DNA of 64,000 bases from Lutimaribacter_A marinistellae (GCF_042648365.1 NZ_JBHRXI010000012.1:62001-126000), one strand, 5' to 3'; counted from the stretch's first letter, positions 25,989 through 35,120 are shown. The notes: generated by a model not told the origin, from the sequence alone. Translations and numbers: made by a program.

Positions 25989-26340
25989 CCTGGAACCCCG
26001 ATACGGAAGACAAGGCGACCGGACCCAAGCGGGCAAGGCGCCAACAGATGGCACCCCCTCCTTGCAGGAGGGCGCGTCGGTAACCTCAATAAAGAGCGAA
26101 GTATCAGAAATAAATAGACAATGCTTCTGGTCCTGCAATGCCCTCACGGTTTCAAGCCAAGTATGTCACTTGCAACGGGTCCAGAGGAAACACTCACGGC
26201 GGATCGCTAAACATCAGAATCCGACAATCAATGCCGATATCGTTTATCTCACTCAGATACTTCATGTGGTCCGGCCAAAAGGGCCTATCCAGCGGGATAC
26301 GTTTGGAAGCTCTTCGTAACCCTAAAAGACTGGACTCAGC
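25989..26340. other. Intergenic region, AbrB leader and RTX promoter region
   Basis: About 350 bp without a supported gene. The half next to AbrB holds two hairpins: CCCTCC at 26056-26061 with GGAGGG at 26067-26072, and beside it a GGCGCC/GGTGCC pair near 26038-26055. These would fold in the minus-strand AbrB leader. The half before the RTX gene is noticeably richer in A/T and should hold its promoter; I see no clear -35/-10 pair. Confidence 0.4.
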
Positions 26341-28032
26341 ATGCAATACACCGACGTTCCCGATGCCACTTTGTTACCGACCGGAGACAAAGTCTATTTT
26401 GACGGTGGCCATTGGACCTCCGACGCCTCTGTTTCTATCGTGGATACTTTCGAAAGCGGCCTGCGTATTGGAGACGATTACTTTTCAGAATTTACCCTTG
26501 GCAGACAAGGCGCTGTCCAGTTTGCCGACAGTTTCTTTATTGCCCCATTCTATAACCCCAACATGTACGCTTCGTCGCGCGACTTCCAACCGTATGTCGA
26601 CAGCGGGGTCTTTCTTGACAGGAACGTTGAGCGCGATTCTGTCGTAATCACCTGGCAGAACCTGAGTTATTTTCTCGGCGAACAGAGCAATGATTATCTG
26701 ACGTTTCAGCTTGAAATAATGGACTTGGGGGACGGTAACTCCGAGATCATTTTCCGATACCAAGACCTTTTCGACCCAACAGCCCACGGGCAGTTTGAAA
26801 ATTGGTGGGCAGGCTTCGGAACGCCCTACACTTCAGATCACGGTTTCTACGAGGAAGGTGTGCCTGAAAACTTCAATCTCGAGAACCTTGTCGGCAACAC
26901 TGGCGTAGCCGCTGTTTGGCAGTATCGCATCATCGACGGCGTCGTTCAGCCGCTTATTCCGTCCGAAGCAACCGATGAGGCTGATCGAATCTCCGGCAGT
27001 TTCCTGACCGAACCTCTGATCATTGCCGGTGGCCATGGGGACGACACGATCATCGGCGGTACCGGAGACGATGAGCTGAGCGGCGATGAGGGGAACGACT
27101 CCTTGGTGGGCGGAGCCGGTCAGGACCTCATTCGAGGTGGCGACGGTGATGACACTCTCGAAGGGGGAGATGGCGAGCAATACTACCGTGGCACCGACAC
27201 CCTACAAGGCGATGCCGGGCACGACATCATTCGCGGTGGCGCCAATCGAGACGGGATCGATGGCGGCGAGGGAAACGACACGGTTGACGGAGGCGCTAAC
27301 CGAGACCGGGTCGAAGGCGGCGCTGGCAATGACATCATCGACGGGGGAGATCACGGCGATAACATCGACGGCGGACCTGGAGATGATACAATCATCGAAG
27401 CATGGAGCAACACGCCGTCTCGCTACACGTCTTCCTGTGGAGGGGGTCCGGCGGGTTACAGTTGCTCGGAATACTATGATGACACCATCAACGGTCGTGA
27501 CGGCGACGACACGATAGCGGGCGCGCGCGGCGACGACGTCCTTGGCGGGCAGGCGGGCAACGACATGGTCCAGGGTGGCGACGGCAATGACAGCATCGGC
27601 GGTGGCGCTGGCAATGACGTGCTATCTGGCGGGCGTGGTGACGACCTGTTCTCGGGCGGAGATGGGGATGACTTCATTTATGGCGATACTGGGCACAACC
27701 GTGCCAATGGCGGTGCCGGGGCCGACACCTTCTTGCTGACCCCGCGTGGCCATATGATAGTTCACTACTTCGATGCCGACGATGGCGACCGGCTGATCGT
27801 GGATGGCGACCGCTGGGACCGCGACGATTTCTATCTGCGTATCGACCCCCAGCCCGATGGCGGTCTCGGTGATGGCGTCGGGACCGTGACCATCGTCTAT
27901 CGCGAAACGGAGAGCGCCCCGGAGCATGAGTTCGCCGAAATACGCTCTGTGGGTTCGCTCGAAGAGTTGCGTCTGGAACTGCCCAGCGCGGAAGGCGTGG
28001 CGATTGACCCGATCGTGTGGGACCTAGCCTGA
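26341..28032 (+). CDS. Nidogen-like domain plus RTX repeats, secreted protein
   Basis: 563 residues. Residues ~1-205 resemble the nidogen extracellular (NIDO) domain: TGDKVYFDGG at the front, VVITWQNLSYF at 101-111, FQLEIMDLGDGNSEIIFRY at 122-140 and an AGF and AVWQYRI tail. Residues ~228-470 are RTX nonapeptides (GGxGDDTI type) interrupted by a Cys-containing loop (SSCGGGPAGYSCSEYY). A ~90-residue C-terminal domain without repeats follows, as in type I secretion substrates. No signal peptide. Probably calcium-folded outside the cell, for adhesion or matrix. No secretion genes nearby. It lies beside tRNA-Arg with an A/T-richer upstream region. Confidence 0.82.
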   Translation: MQYTDVPDATLLPTGDKVYFDGGHWTSDASVSIVDTFESGLRIGDDYFSEFTLGRQGAVQFADSFFIAPFYNPNMYASSRDFQPYVDSGVFLDRNVERDSVVITWQNLSYFLGEQSNDYLTFQLEIMDLGDGNSEIIFRYQDLFDPTAHGQFENWWAGFGTPYTSDHGFYEEGVPENFNLENLVGNTGVAAVWQYRIIDGVVQPLIPSEATDEADRISGSFLTEPLIIAGGHGDDTIIGGTGDDELSGDEGNDSLVGGAGQDLIRGGDGDDTLEGGDGEQYYRGTDTLQGDAGHDIIRGGANRDGIDGGEGNDTVDGGANRDRVEGGAGNDIIDGGDHGDNIDGGPGDDTIIEAWSNTPSRYTSSCGGGPAGYSCSEYYDDTINGRDGDDTIAGARGDDVLGGQAGNDMVQGGDGNDSIGGGAGNDVLSGGRGDDLFSGGDGDDFIYGDTGHNRANGGAGADTFLLTPRGHMIVHYFDADDGDRLIVDGDRWDRDDFYLRIDPQPDGGLGDGVGTVTIVYRETESAPEHEFAEIRSVGSLEELRLELPSAEGVAIDPIVWDLA

Positions 28033-28280
28033 GGCAACACGAGTAATGCTCGTATTCCTTGGGGTATCCTCTTTCTGGGTGAACTGCACCTGTCGAGTGG
28101 TGACAGGGGGCGAACGATCTTTGATCAGCAGATCATCCTTGGGTTCCTTCGATCAGACGATCGGAGCCTGACCTTGGAGGGGGATACCATAGAAGTCCAA
28201 GCCAAAATTGCCACGCAAGAAACCAAAACGCGCCTCTTGCGTCCTGCGAACCGCAGTGTCTTGCGATGCTATTTGGGAGA
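28033..28280. other. Intergenic region between RTX gene and tRNA-Arg
   Basis: About 250 bp with several scattered GATC-centred palindromic steps (TGATCA, CGATCG) but no open frame with a ribosome site, no terminator with a T run, and no copy of the tRNA 3' end. Confidence 0.4.
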
Positions 28281-28357
28281 TGGCGACCCCTGCAGGACTC
28301 GAACCTGCAACCCCGGACTTAGAAGGACCGTGCTCTATCCAGTTGAGCTAAGGGGCC
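28281..28357 (-). tRNA. tRNA-Arg (anticodon UCU)
   Basis: 77 nt with encoded CCA. Reading the minus strand: acceptor GGCCCCT pairs with AGGGGTC (one G-U), D-arm GCTC/GAGC, anticodon loop CTTCTAA giving UCU (decodes AGA), T-arm GCAGG/CCTGC around TTCGAGT, discriminator G. The anticodon stem CGGTC/GTCCG has a U-U mismatch at 30-40; the other arms pair fully. Confidence 0.92.
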
Positions 28358-28414
28358 GTCGTTCCTTGCCTTAGCAGATGCCGGATGGGTGGAAAAGGGC
28401 CGACGCAAGGGCTT

Positions 28415-28453
28415 CTGCCGCCCCGGAAAGCCGCAAGCTTTCCGGGGCGGCAG
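28415..28453. terminator. Perfect 17-bp stem-loop at the end of the catabolic operon
   Basis: CTGCCGCCCCGGAAAGC at 28415-28431 and its exact reverse complement at 28437-28453 enclose a 5-nt loop. It lies 23 bp past the stop of the last operon gene (minus strand) and between it and the tRNA. No T run follows on either strand, but the stem is very stable; it probably ends or protects the long mRNA. Confidence 0.7.
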
Positions 28454-28475
28454 TTATGTCGAAAGCGCGGACGCG

Positions 28476-29312
28476 TCAGGTTTTTTTCCGGTCGTCCACG
28501 ATGCCCATGGTGGCCGTGCCGCTATGGCCCAGTTCGACCGAGGCGAAGGGGCCGCCGTGGCACATGTGGCCAGGGTCCTGCGGGTCCATCCGGGGCGCTT
28601 CGGCAAAGATCTCTTCGGCAAACTGTTCGGCATTGTCCTTGGGCCGATAGCCCAGGAACGAGGCTGCCGCGTTATCCACCGGGGCACGGTCGTTGTTCGA
28701 AACGCCGTAGACCACGCTGAACCCCGTGACCGGGGTATCGATGGCGCGGGTGACAAGCTGGATCAGGTCGTCATAGCTGAGCCAGGAGCCGACGGCCCGG
28801 GCATTCGTCACTTGCGCGCAGGAGAGGATACGCATGCAGACAGCCTCAATACCGCGCTTTTCCCAGTACATCCGCGCAAGATCTTCGGCAAAACACTTGG
28901 CCAGGCCGTAATAGGTATCGGGCCGGTGCGGAACGTCCGTACCGATGAACTCGTTCTTCGGATACATGCCGACGGCGTGGATCGAGCTGGCATAAACCAC
29001 CCGGCGCGCGCCATGCTTGAACGCTGCTTCCCACACGTTGTACGCGCCCACGATATTGGGGCCGAGGATTTGTTCGAACGGGGCCTCGTCGCCGATCGCG
29101 CCGAAGTGGACGACCATCTCAGCACCTTCCAGCGCGGCGTGTACCTCGTCGTAGGAAGCGAGGTCGGCCTTAACATAAGTCTCACCGTCGTAGAGCGTTC
29201 CGATATCGTCGGCGATATCGGTCGAGATCAGCTCGTCGCAGAGCTTCGACAGTGGCTCACGCAGGTGGGACCCCAGCCGACCGGCGGCTCCTGTAAGGAC
29301 GAGTTTCTTCAT
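28476..29312 (-). CDS. Uronate-dehydrogenase-like NAD-dependent reductase
   Basis: 278 residues. Extended SDR: GAAGRLGSH nucleotide loop at residues 8-16, VHFGAI, ASS at 108-110, and the catalytic pair Tyr135/Lys139 in YYGLAK. The stretches FEQILGPNIVGAYNVWEAA, AKCFAEDLARMYW and LSYDDLIQLV follow the pattern of bacterial uronate dehydrogenase, which oxidises hexuronates to lactones. In this cluster a different sugar-acid-like or hydroxy substrate is possible. Last gene of the minus-strand cluster, 31 bp after the FAD oxidase gene. Confidence 0.8.
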   Translation of the reverse strand: MKKLVLTGAAGRLGSHLREPLSKLCDELISTDIADDIGTLYDGETYVKADLASYDEVHAALEGAEMVVHFGAIGDEAPFEQILGPNIVGAYNVWEAAFKHGARRVVYASSIHAVGMYPKNEFIGTDVPHRPDTYYGLAKCFAEDLARMYWEKRGIEAVCMRILSCAQVTNARAVGSWLSYDDLIQLVTRAIDTPVTGFSVVYGVSNNDRAPVDNAAASFLGYRPKDNAEQFAEEIFAEAPRMDPQDPGHMCHGGPFASVELGHSGTATMGIVDDRKKT

Positions 29313-29343
29313 TCGGCGTCTCCTTCTTTCCTTGGCTGCGGTG

Positions 29344-30552
29344 TCAGATCACCGCTTTTTCCAGCATCGGCGCGTTGCGGGCAATCCGGTCATAGTGAAA
29401 TGGCGTCATATCGAGGCTGCGATAGCTGCCATGTGTTATCCATTCGGCCAGCCCGCGGCCCATTGCGGGCGATTGTTGCAGCCCATGGCCGGAGAAGCCA
29501 TTGATGAACATGAAGTTCTCGACTTCGGGATGGGGGCCCAGAACGGCATTCTGGTCCAGCGTGTTATAGGCATAGTGCCCGGCCCATTCGGTGACCACGC
29601 GGATCGCCTCGAATTGCGGGATGCGCGTGGCGATGGCGGGCCAGACGACCTCCTGCCAGATGTTGGGATCCATGCTGAAGTCGTCGGGATCGACCGCGGG
29701 ATCGGTAAAGCCCTTTGACCCGGCAAGGTAGCTGGCCGGGCCATCCTGTCGCACATGCACACCCGAAGGGTCGATGGTCAGCGGCAATTCGCGGTCGAGC
29801 GGCCGCTCGGCGGTAAAGATCCAGGTGAACCGTTTGCGCGGCTCCACCGGGATGGATAGCCCCGCCATGGCGGCGGTGCGTGCCGCGCGCGGGCCTGTGG
29901 CATTCACCACGGTGCCGCAGCTGATCACCTCGCCCGAGGCCAGCGTGACGCTGTCCACCCGCGTGCCATCGGCGCTGCGGGTCATCGCCACGACCTCGTT
30001 CGCAACATACTCCACGCCGCGCGATCGGGCAGAGCGGCGGAACCATTCGAATAGTGTGCCGCCGTCCCAGTAACCCTCGTCCTTGGTGTTGATGCTGCCC
30101 ATCACGATGCCATCGAGATCGTAGAACGGGTATTCCGCTGCAATCTCGTCGGGCGTCAGCAGGCGCGTCTCGGCACCGGTCACTACCTGTACATCGCGAT
30201 TGGCGCGCAGCGTCTCGGCAAAAGCTTCGTTATCGGCGAGATAGAGATAGCCGTAATTCTGGATCGACAGGTTCGGCACCCGCTCATCCCGGCCCATCCG
30301 CTCGCGCAGGTTCTTGATGAACTCGGCCGTGAACTGCGAGATGCGTACATTCAGGGGGTCCGAAAACTGCTGTCGAATACAGGAATTGGTGTGCGCCGTC
30401 GAACAGGCCTGGTAGCTCGTGTCGCGCTCGACAACCAGGATACGGCCGTCGAAACCGGCCTCTTCGGTCAGGAACCACGCGACCGAAGAGCCCATGATCG
30501 CACCGCCCACGATCACGACGTCATAAGAATTCCGGGATGGTGTTTGTGTCAT
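29344..30552 (-). CDS. FAD-dependent oxidoreductase, DAO/sarcosine-oxidase type
   Basis: 402 residues. The Rossmann FAD motif is VVIVGGAIMGSSVAWFL at residues 12-28, and the C-terminal GFSGHGLQQSPAMGRGLAEWI is the second cofactor-contact region of the DAO family. Such enzymes oxidise N-methyl or alpha-amino groups of amino acids. CSTAHTNSCIRQQFSDP in the first third resembles the FOXRED1-like branch. The exact substrate is unknown; the hydantoinase neighbours suggest an amino-acid derivative. Seven bases separate it from the SDR gene. Confidence 0.87.
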   Translation of the reverse strand: MTQTPSRNSYDVVIVGGAIMGSSVAWFLTEEAGFDGRILVVERDTSYQACSTAHTNSCIRQQFSDPLNVRISQFTAEFIKNLRERMGRDERVPNLSIQNYGYLYLADNEAFAETLRANRDVQVVTGAETRLLTPDEIAAEYPFYDLDGIVMGSINTKDEGYWDGGTLFEWFRRSARSRGVEYVANEVVAMTRSADGTRVDSVTLASGEVISCGTVVNATGPRAARTAAMAGLSIPVEPRKRFTWIFTAERPLDRELPLTIDPSGVHVRQDGPASYLAGSKGFTDPAVDPDDFSMDPNIWQEVVWPAIATRIPQFEAIRVVTEWAGHYAYNTLDQNAVLGPHPEVENFMFINGFSGHGLQQSPAMGRGLAEWITHGSYRSLDMTPFHYDRIARNAPMLEKAVI

Positions 30553-30559
30553 GCTGCCC

Positions 30560-31261
30560 TCAGACGGAACGTGTCAGGCCGCCATCCACGCGGATGTTCT
30601 GGCCCGTGATGTAGCCTGCCGCCTCCGAGGTGAGAAAGGCAATCGTTTCACCGATCTCGTTGCGCGAAGAGCCGTATCGTCCCATGGGGATCTGACTGCG
30701 CCGCTCATCCGTTTCAGGCAGGCTGTCGATGAAGCCGGGGAGGACGTTGTTCATCCGAACGCCCTTTGCCGCATACTCGTCCGAAAAGAGTTTCGTGAAG
30801 GACGCAAGCCCTGCCCGGAAAACCGCCGAGGTCGGAAAGACCGATGATGGTTCAAACGCCGCGAAGGTGGAAATGTTGACGATGGCGCCACCGCCCTGTT
30901 CCGCCATGATCGGGGCGACCAGCCGGGCGGGCCGGACGGCCGACAGGAAATAGACCTGCATCCCCTCGATCCAGTCCTCGTCGCTGAGGTCAAGCACCGG
31001 GGCGCGGGGGCCGTGACCGGCGGAATTGACCAGCGCGTCGATCCGCCCCCACCGACTCATCGCCGCGTCGACCAAACGCGCCAGATCATCGGTCGACCGG
31101 TTGGACCCGGTGACACCGATCCCACCCATTTCACCGGCTAGCGCCTCGCCCTTGCCCGAGGAGGACAGGATGGCGATCTCGAACCCGTGTGCGTGCAGGG
31201 CGCGGGCCGCATCGGCCCCCATGCCCGAACCCCCGGCGGTTATCAGGGCAACCTTAGTCAT
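30560..31261 (-). CDS. SDR-family protein lacking the usual Tyr-Lys pair
   Basis: 233 residues, classical SDR fold. The nucleotide loop is TAGGSGMG at residues 8-15, LVNSAGHG stands in for NNAG, Ser131 occupies the catalytic serine position in VNIST, and the end YITGQNIRVDGG is standard. Where Tyr-x-x-x-Lys should stand the sequence reads FPTSAVFRAG, with Ser145 and Arg149 at the aligned positions. It may use altered chemistry or be non-catalytic. Overlaps hyuB by 4 bp, so it belongs to the cluster. Confidence 0.85.
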   Translation of the reverse strand: MTKVALITAGGSGMGADAARALHAHGFEIAILSSSGKGEALAGEMGGIGVTGSNRSTDDLARLVDAAMSRWGRIDALVNSAGHGPRAPVLDLSDEDWIEGMQVYFLSAVRPARLVAPIMAEQGGGAIVNISTFAAFEPSSVFPTSAVFRAGLASFTKLFSDEYAAKGVRMNNVLPGFIDSLPETDERRSQIPMGRYGSSRNEIGETIAFLTSEAAGYITGQNIRVDGGLTRSV

Positions 31262-32967
31262 GAGATGTCCTCTCCTGTGTTGCTCTTACCGAGGATCGCC
31301 GTGATGTTTTCGGCGCTCAGGCCATAGTCACGCGCGGCGGCCTCGGCCGAAATGTACCCTAGGGCGAGATCCCGCGCGACGGCTTCGGGGTCACGCTCGG
31401 ACGGGTCGCCATAGCCGGCTCCGCCGGGAAAGCCCATCACCACGCGGTCGCCATGTGCGACGAATTGTTTGCCCTTGCCGCGCATGGCGCTGCCGTCGCC
31501 CCGCGCGATCGTCGTGGGCGCGCCATCCGCGCCTCCGCGACGCCCGCGAGCCGGGTGGTGCACCCGGTCGAACATCGCCTGCAGGTCGAATTCATGGCCT
31601 TCGCGCGCGCCCACTTCCATGTGCTGGCCAAGGCCGCCGCGCTGCCGTCCCGCGCCGCCGGAATCCGGCCGCAGCTCCTTGCGCCAGATGATGACGGGGC
31701 CGACCTGTTCGGTCGCCTCGACCGGCATGGTCATCACGCCCGAAGGGAACGCGGTAGCATTCAGCCCATCGAGGCCGGGCCGTGCCCCGGCGCCACCCGA
31801 GTTGAAGGTCAGCACCTCGGCCCTGCGCGCGCCCTTTGGGGCCGGGGCATCGGTACGCGGACGCAGCGATACCTGAAAGTTGCACAGGCAGCCCGCGCCC
31901 TCGGCCGGGACCGTATCGGGCAAAAGCTTGTCCAGCGCATCATAGACCGTGTCGGGTACCATGTGGCCGATCACGTGGCGCAGCGCCACCGGCGCCGGGT
32001 GTTTCGCGTTCACGATCGTGTCCTCGGGCGCGGTGATCTCGAACGGGGCGAGCGAGGCCGCGTTGTTCGGGATCTCGGGCGCGATGGCGCATTTCAGCGC
32101 GTAGCAGGCATAAGCCTTGGTATAAACCAGCGGAACGTTGATGCCCTTGCGGTCCACGCCGCTCGTCCCTGCCCAGTCGCAGGTAATGCGGTCGGATTCG
32201 ATCTTTAGCTGGACACGCAGGTCGATGGGCGTGTCATACCCGTCGATCCGCATGTGCCCGTCGGCTTGGCCCGGTTTCAGCGCCGCAATCCGTTCCAACG
32301 TCGCCTTGCGCGAATTGGTAAGGATGAAGTTGGATATGCCCGAAAGATCAGCCAGCCCGAACTCCTTCATCATGTCGATCAACCGCCGGTGGCCGACCTC
32401 GTTGCAGGTCGCCAGGGCGTAGATGTCCCCGACCAGCTGGTCCGGCTCGCGCACGTTGCCGCGGATCATCGAGACCAGGGTGCGGTCTACCTCACCCTGC
32501 GTGGCAAAGCGCATGATCGGAATGTACAGCCCTTCCTCGTAGACCGAGTTGGCATCGGCGCCGAACCCCCTTCCACCGATATCGGTGACATGGGCCGTGC
32601 AGGCAAAGAAACCGATCAGCCGGCCGTTGTGAAATGACGGCGTCACCACCGTGATGTCATGCAGGTGGCCTGTCCCCTCCCACGGGTCGTTGGTGATGTA
32701 GACATCGCCCTCGGCCATCGTGTCGACACCGATCCGGCGCATGAAGTGTCCGACCGCATCTGCCATGGCGTTGACATGACCGGGCGTGCCGGTGACCGCC
32801 TGCGCCAGCATCCGGCCCTGTTCGTCATAGACGCCGGCCGACAGGTCTCCGGCCTCGCGCACGCTGGTGGAAAAGGCGGTACGGACCAACGCCTGTGCCT
32901 GTTCCTCGACGACCGAGATCAGACGGTTCCACATGACCTGGTAGGCAACTTGCGAAATCTCAGCCAT
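31258..32967 (-). CDS. hyuB: Hydantoinase B/oxoprolinase family subunit
   Basis: 569 residues. HyuB subunits pair with HyuA to hydrolyse cyclic amides (hydantoins, N-methylhydantoin, 5-oxoproline) using ATP, or act in related carboxylases. Family landmarks include GDLSAGVYDEQGRMLAQAVTGTPGHVNAMADAV, DVYITNDPWEGTGHLHDITVV and the end FPGGAGYGDPSERDPEAV. Its start overlaps the end of hyuA by 8 bp, indicating coupled synthesis of the two subunits. Confidence 0.92.
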   Translation of the reverse strand: MAEISQVAYQVMWNRLISVVEEQAQALVRTAFSTSVREAGDLSAGVYDEQGRMLAQAVTGTPGHVNAMADAVGHFMRRIGVDTMAEGDVYITNDPWEGTGHLHDITVVTPSFHNGRLIGFFACTAHVTDIGGRGFGADANSVYEEGLYIPIMRFATQGEVDRTLVSMIRGNVREPDQLVGDIYALATCNEVGHRRLIDMMKEFGLADLSGISNFILTNSRKATLERIAALKPGQADGHMRIDGYDTPIDLRVQLKIESDRITCDWAGTSGVDRKGINVPLVYTKAYACYALKCAIAPEIPNNAASLAPFEITAPEDTIVNAKHPAPVALRHVIGHMVPDTVYDALDKLLPDTVPAEGAGCLCNFQVSLRPRTDAPAPKGARRAEVLTFNSGGAGARPGLDGLNATAFPSGVMTMPVEATEQVGPVIIWRKELRPDSGGAGRQRGGLGQHMEVGAREGHEFDLQAMFDRVHHPARGRRGGADGAPTTIARGDGSAMRGKGKQFVAHGDRVVMGFPGGAGYGDPSERDPEAVARDLALGYISAEAAARDYGLSAENITAILGKSNTGEDIS

Positions 32968-35044
32968 TGGCGGACTCTCCCTTCACGAGGATATCGAGGC
33001 AACCGTCGCTCAGCGCCGTGATGCGGCGGCTGGAGGGTAGAACGACGGTGGTTTCGGTTTCGGTCACGACTGCGGGACCATCGACCTGCGCGCCGGGCTG
33101 CATCCCGTCGCGGGTGACGACAGCAGCCTCGACCCGCTTGCCGAGGCCCGGGTCGAACAGGGCGCGCGTGCCGGTCTTTGTGGCCTCGGCCAAGGTCTCG
33201 ACTGGTGTTGCCAGGGCCGACGCGGACGGATCGGTATAGGCGTTGACGGACCAGACGGTCACCTCGACCTCCATCGCCTCCACCGCGCGGCCGAACAGCT
33301 TGGTGTATTCCGCTTCGAACAGTTCCAGCAGGGTTGCGCCATCAGGGTTCGCCGCCTGCGCGCCTGTCAGTGCGACCGGAATTTCCCAGCCTTGCCCGGC
33401 ATAGCGCATGTAGACTTTGTAATCGGCCGAAATCGGGGCCTTCGCGTCGCAGGACCTGACAAAGCTCTTGGCTTCCTCTTCCATCTCGTCGAACAGTGCG
33501 CGCACACGCTGTGCGTCGAAATCGGAAAGACGCATGAAAACCGAGCGATTGGCCTCAAAGCTGAAGGGCGCGCGCAGAAAACCGATGGCCGACCCGACGC
33601 CCGCACCGACGGGGATCAGGCAGCGGTCGATGCCCAGCTTCTCGCACAGCCGCGCGGCGTGCAGCGGGGCCGCGCCGCCGAAGGCGATCATCGTGTAATC
33701 GGCGAGGTCCTCGCCGTTTTCCACCGCGTGAACACGTGCCGCGTTGGCCATGTTCTCGTCCACGACTTCGGCAAGACCCCAGGCGGCCTCTTCGGCGTCC
33801 ATCGCCAAAGTATCGCCGAGATGCGCGCGCAATGCTGTTTCGGATTGATCTGGATGCAGTGGGATCGATCCGCCCGCGAAATTCGCCGGGTCCAGCTTTC
33901 CCAGCACGAGGTCTGCATCGGTCACCGCGGGGCGCTCGCCGCCGCGCCCGTAACAGGCGGGGCCCGGTTCGCTTCCGGCGCTCTCCGGTCCCACGCGGAT
34001 CTGGTTCATCGCATCCACATGGGCCAGCGATCCGCCGCCAGCCCCGATTTCGACCATGTCGATCACCGGGATCGAGATCGGCATGCCCGACCCCTTCTTG
34101 AAGCGGTACGATCTCGCGACTTCGAACACCCGCGCGGTCTTGGGCGTCTGGTTCTTGATCAGGCAGATTTTGGCCGTGGTCCCGCCCATGTCAAAGGACA
34201 GCACCTTGTCCAGCCCGTGGCGCGCCGCGATGTCGGCAGCAAAGATCGCGCCACCCGCAGGCCCGGACTCCACCAGCCGCACCGGGAACGCTGCAGCGCT
34301 TTCGATCGACATGATGCCGCCACCCGAATGCATCAGGAAGATCGGGCAGCCCGCGCCTTCGTCGGCCAGTCGGTCGCGCAAGCGGTCCAGGTAGCTTTTC
34401 ATCAACGGCTGGATATAGGCATTGGCGATGGTGGTGTTGAAACGCTCGTATTCGCGCATCTGTGGCGACACTTCGCTGGAAAGCGAGACCATCACGCCCG
34501 GTAGTTTCTCGGCCAGAACCTCGGCGATCATTCGTTCATGTGCGTCGTTGACATAGGAATGCAGAAGGCCGACCGCGATGCTTTCGTATCCCGCCTCGCC
34601 CAGTTCCTCGGCGAGTGCCTCGATATCGCCCCGCTCCAGCGGGATCAGAACGCCACCCTCGGCATCCAGCCGCTCGCGGAGCACGTAGCGCCGGTTCCGG
34701 GGCAGGAGCGGTTCAGGAAGCACGAGGTTCAGGTCGTATTGCTCGAACCGGCTTTCGGTGCGCATCTCGATCACGTCACGGAACCCCTCGGTCGTGATCA
34801 GCGCCGTGCGTGCGCCGCGCCGTTCGATCAGAGCATTGGTGGCAAGGGTGGTGCCGTGGATGATCTGGCCGATCTCCTCCGGCGTGATGCCCGCCTGCCC
34901 GCAGACCCGTGCCATCCCCTCGATGATCGCATCTTCGGGCGCAGCATAGGTCGTCAGAACCTTGGTCGAATGCCGCTCGCCATCCCGTTCCAGCACCACA
35001 TCCGTAAATGTTCCGCCAATATCCACACCGAGTCGTGTCGCCAT
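32960..35044 (-). CDS. hyuA: Hydantoinase A/oxoprolinase family subunit
   Basis: 694 residues from ATG 35044; GGAGAGG lies six bases upstream of it, and two other ATGs (35047, 35056) are possible. Actin-like ATPase fold: DIGGTFTDVVLE at residues 8-19, HGTTLATNALIERRGARTALITTEGFRDV, the central FDMGGTTAKICLI and EIGAGGGSLAHVD. This is the ATP-binding subunit working with HyuB on a cyclic amide or ketone-like substrate. It opens the second half of the cluster, 76 bp downstream of the LysR gene. Confidence 0.92.
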   Translation of the reverse strand: MATRLGVDIGGTFTDVVLERDGERHSTKVLTTYAAPEDAIIEGMARVCGQAGITPEEIGQIIHGTTLATNALIERRGARTALITTEGFRDVIEMRTESRFEQYDLNLVLPEPLLPRNRRYVLRERLDAEGGVLIPLERGDIEALAEELGEAGYESIAVGLLHSYVNDAHERMIAEVLAEKLPGVMVSLSSEVSPQMREYERFNTTIANAYIQPLMKSYLDRLRDRLADEGAGCPIFLMHSGGGIMSIESAAAFPVRLVESGPAGGAIFAADIAARHGLDKVLSFDMGGTTAKICLIKNQTPKTARVFEVARSYRFKKGSGMPISIPVIDMVEIGAGGGSLAHVDAMNQIRVGPESAGSEPGPACYGRGGERPAVTDADLVLGKLDPANFAGGSIPLHPDQSETALRAHLGDTLAMDAEEAAWGLAEVVDENMANAARVHAVENGEDLADYTMIAFGGAAPLHAARLCEKLGIDRCLIPVGAGVGSAIGFLRAPFSFEANRSVFMRLSDFDAQRVRALFDEMEEEAKSFVRSCDAKAPISADYKVYMRYAGQGWEIPVALTGAQAANPDGATLLELFEAEYTKLFGRAVEAMEVEVTVWSVNAYTDPSASALATPVETLAEATKTGTRALFDPGLGKRVEAAVVTRDGMQPGAQVDGPAVVTETETTVVLPSSRRITALSDGCLDILVKGESANG

Positions 35045-35120
35045 CATCCTCTCCATCCATTCGCGGCGACGGTATCGAAAGTCGAGGATCAGGAAAAATT
35101 GTTTGTTTGGATTGGTAGGA

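Noticed and set aside
26050..28290. Attachment-site repeat linking tRNA-Arg with the upstream region
   Set aside because: Only 7-nt matches (TGCAGGA, CCTGCAA) to the tRNA 3' part occur near 26062 and 26132, no better than chance, and there is no integrase gene.
28174..28374. 66-codon plus-strand frame
   Set aside because: It crosses the tRNA-Arg gene and has no ribosome site or family features.
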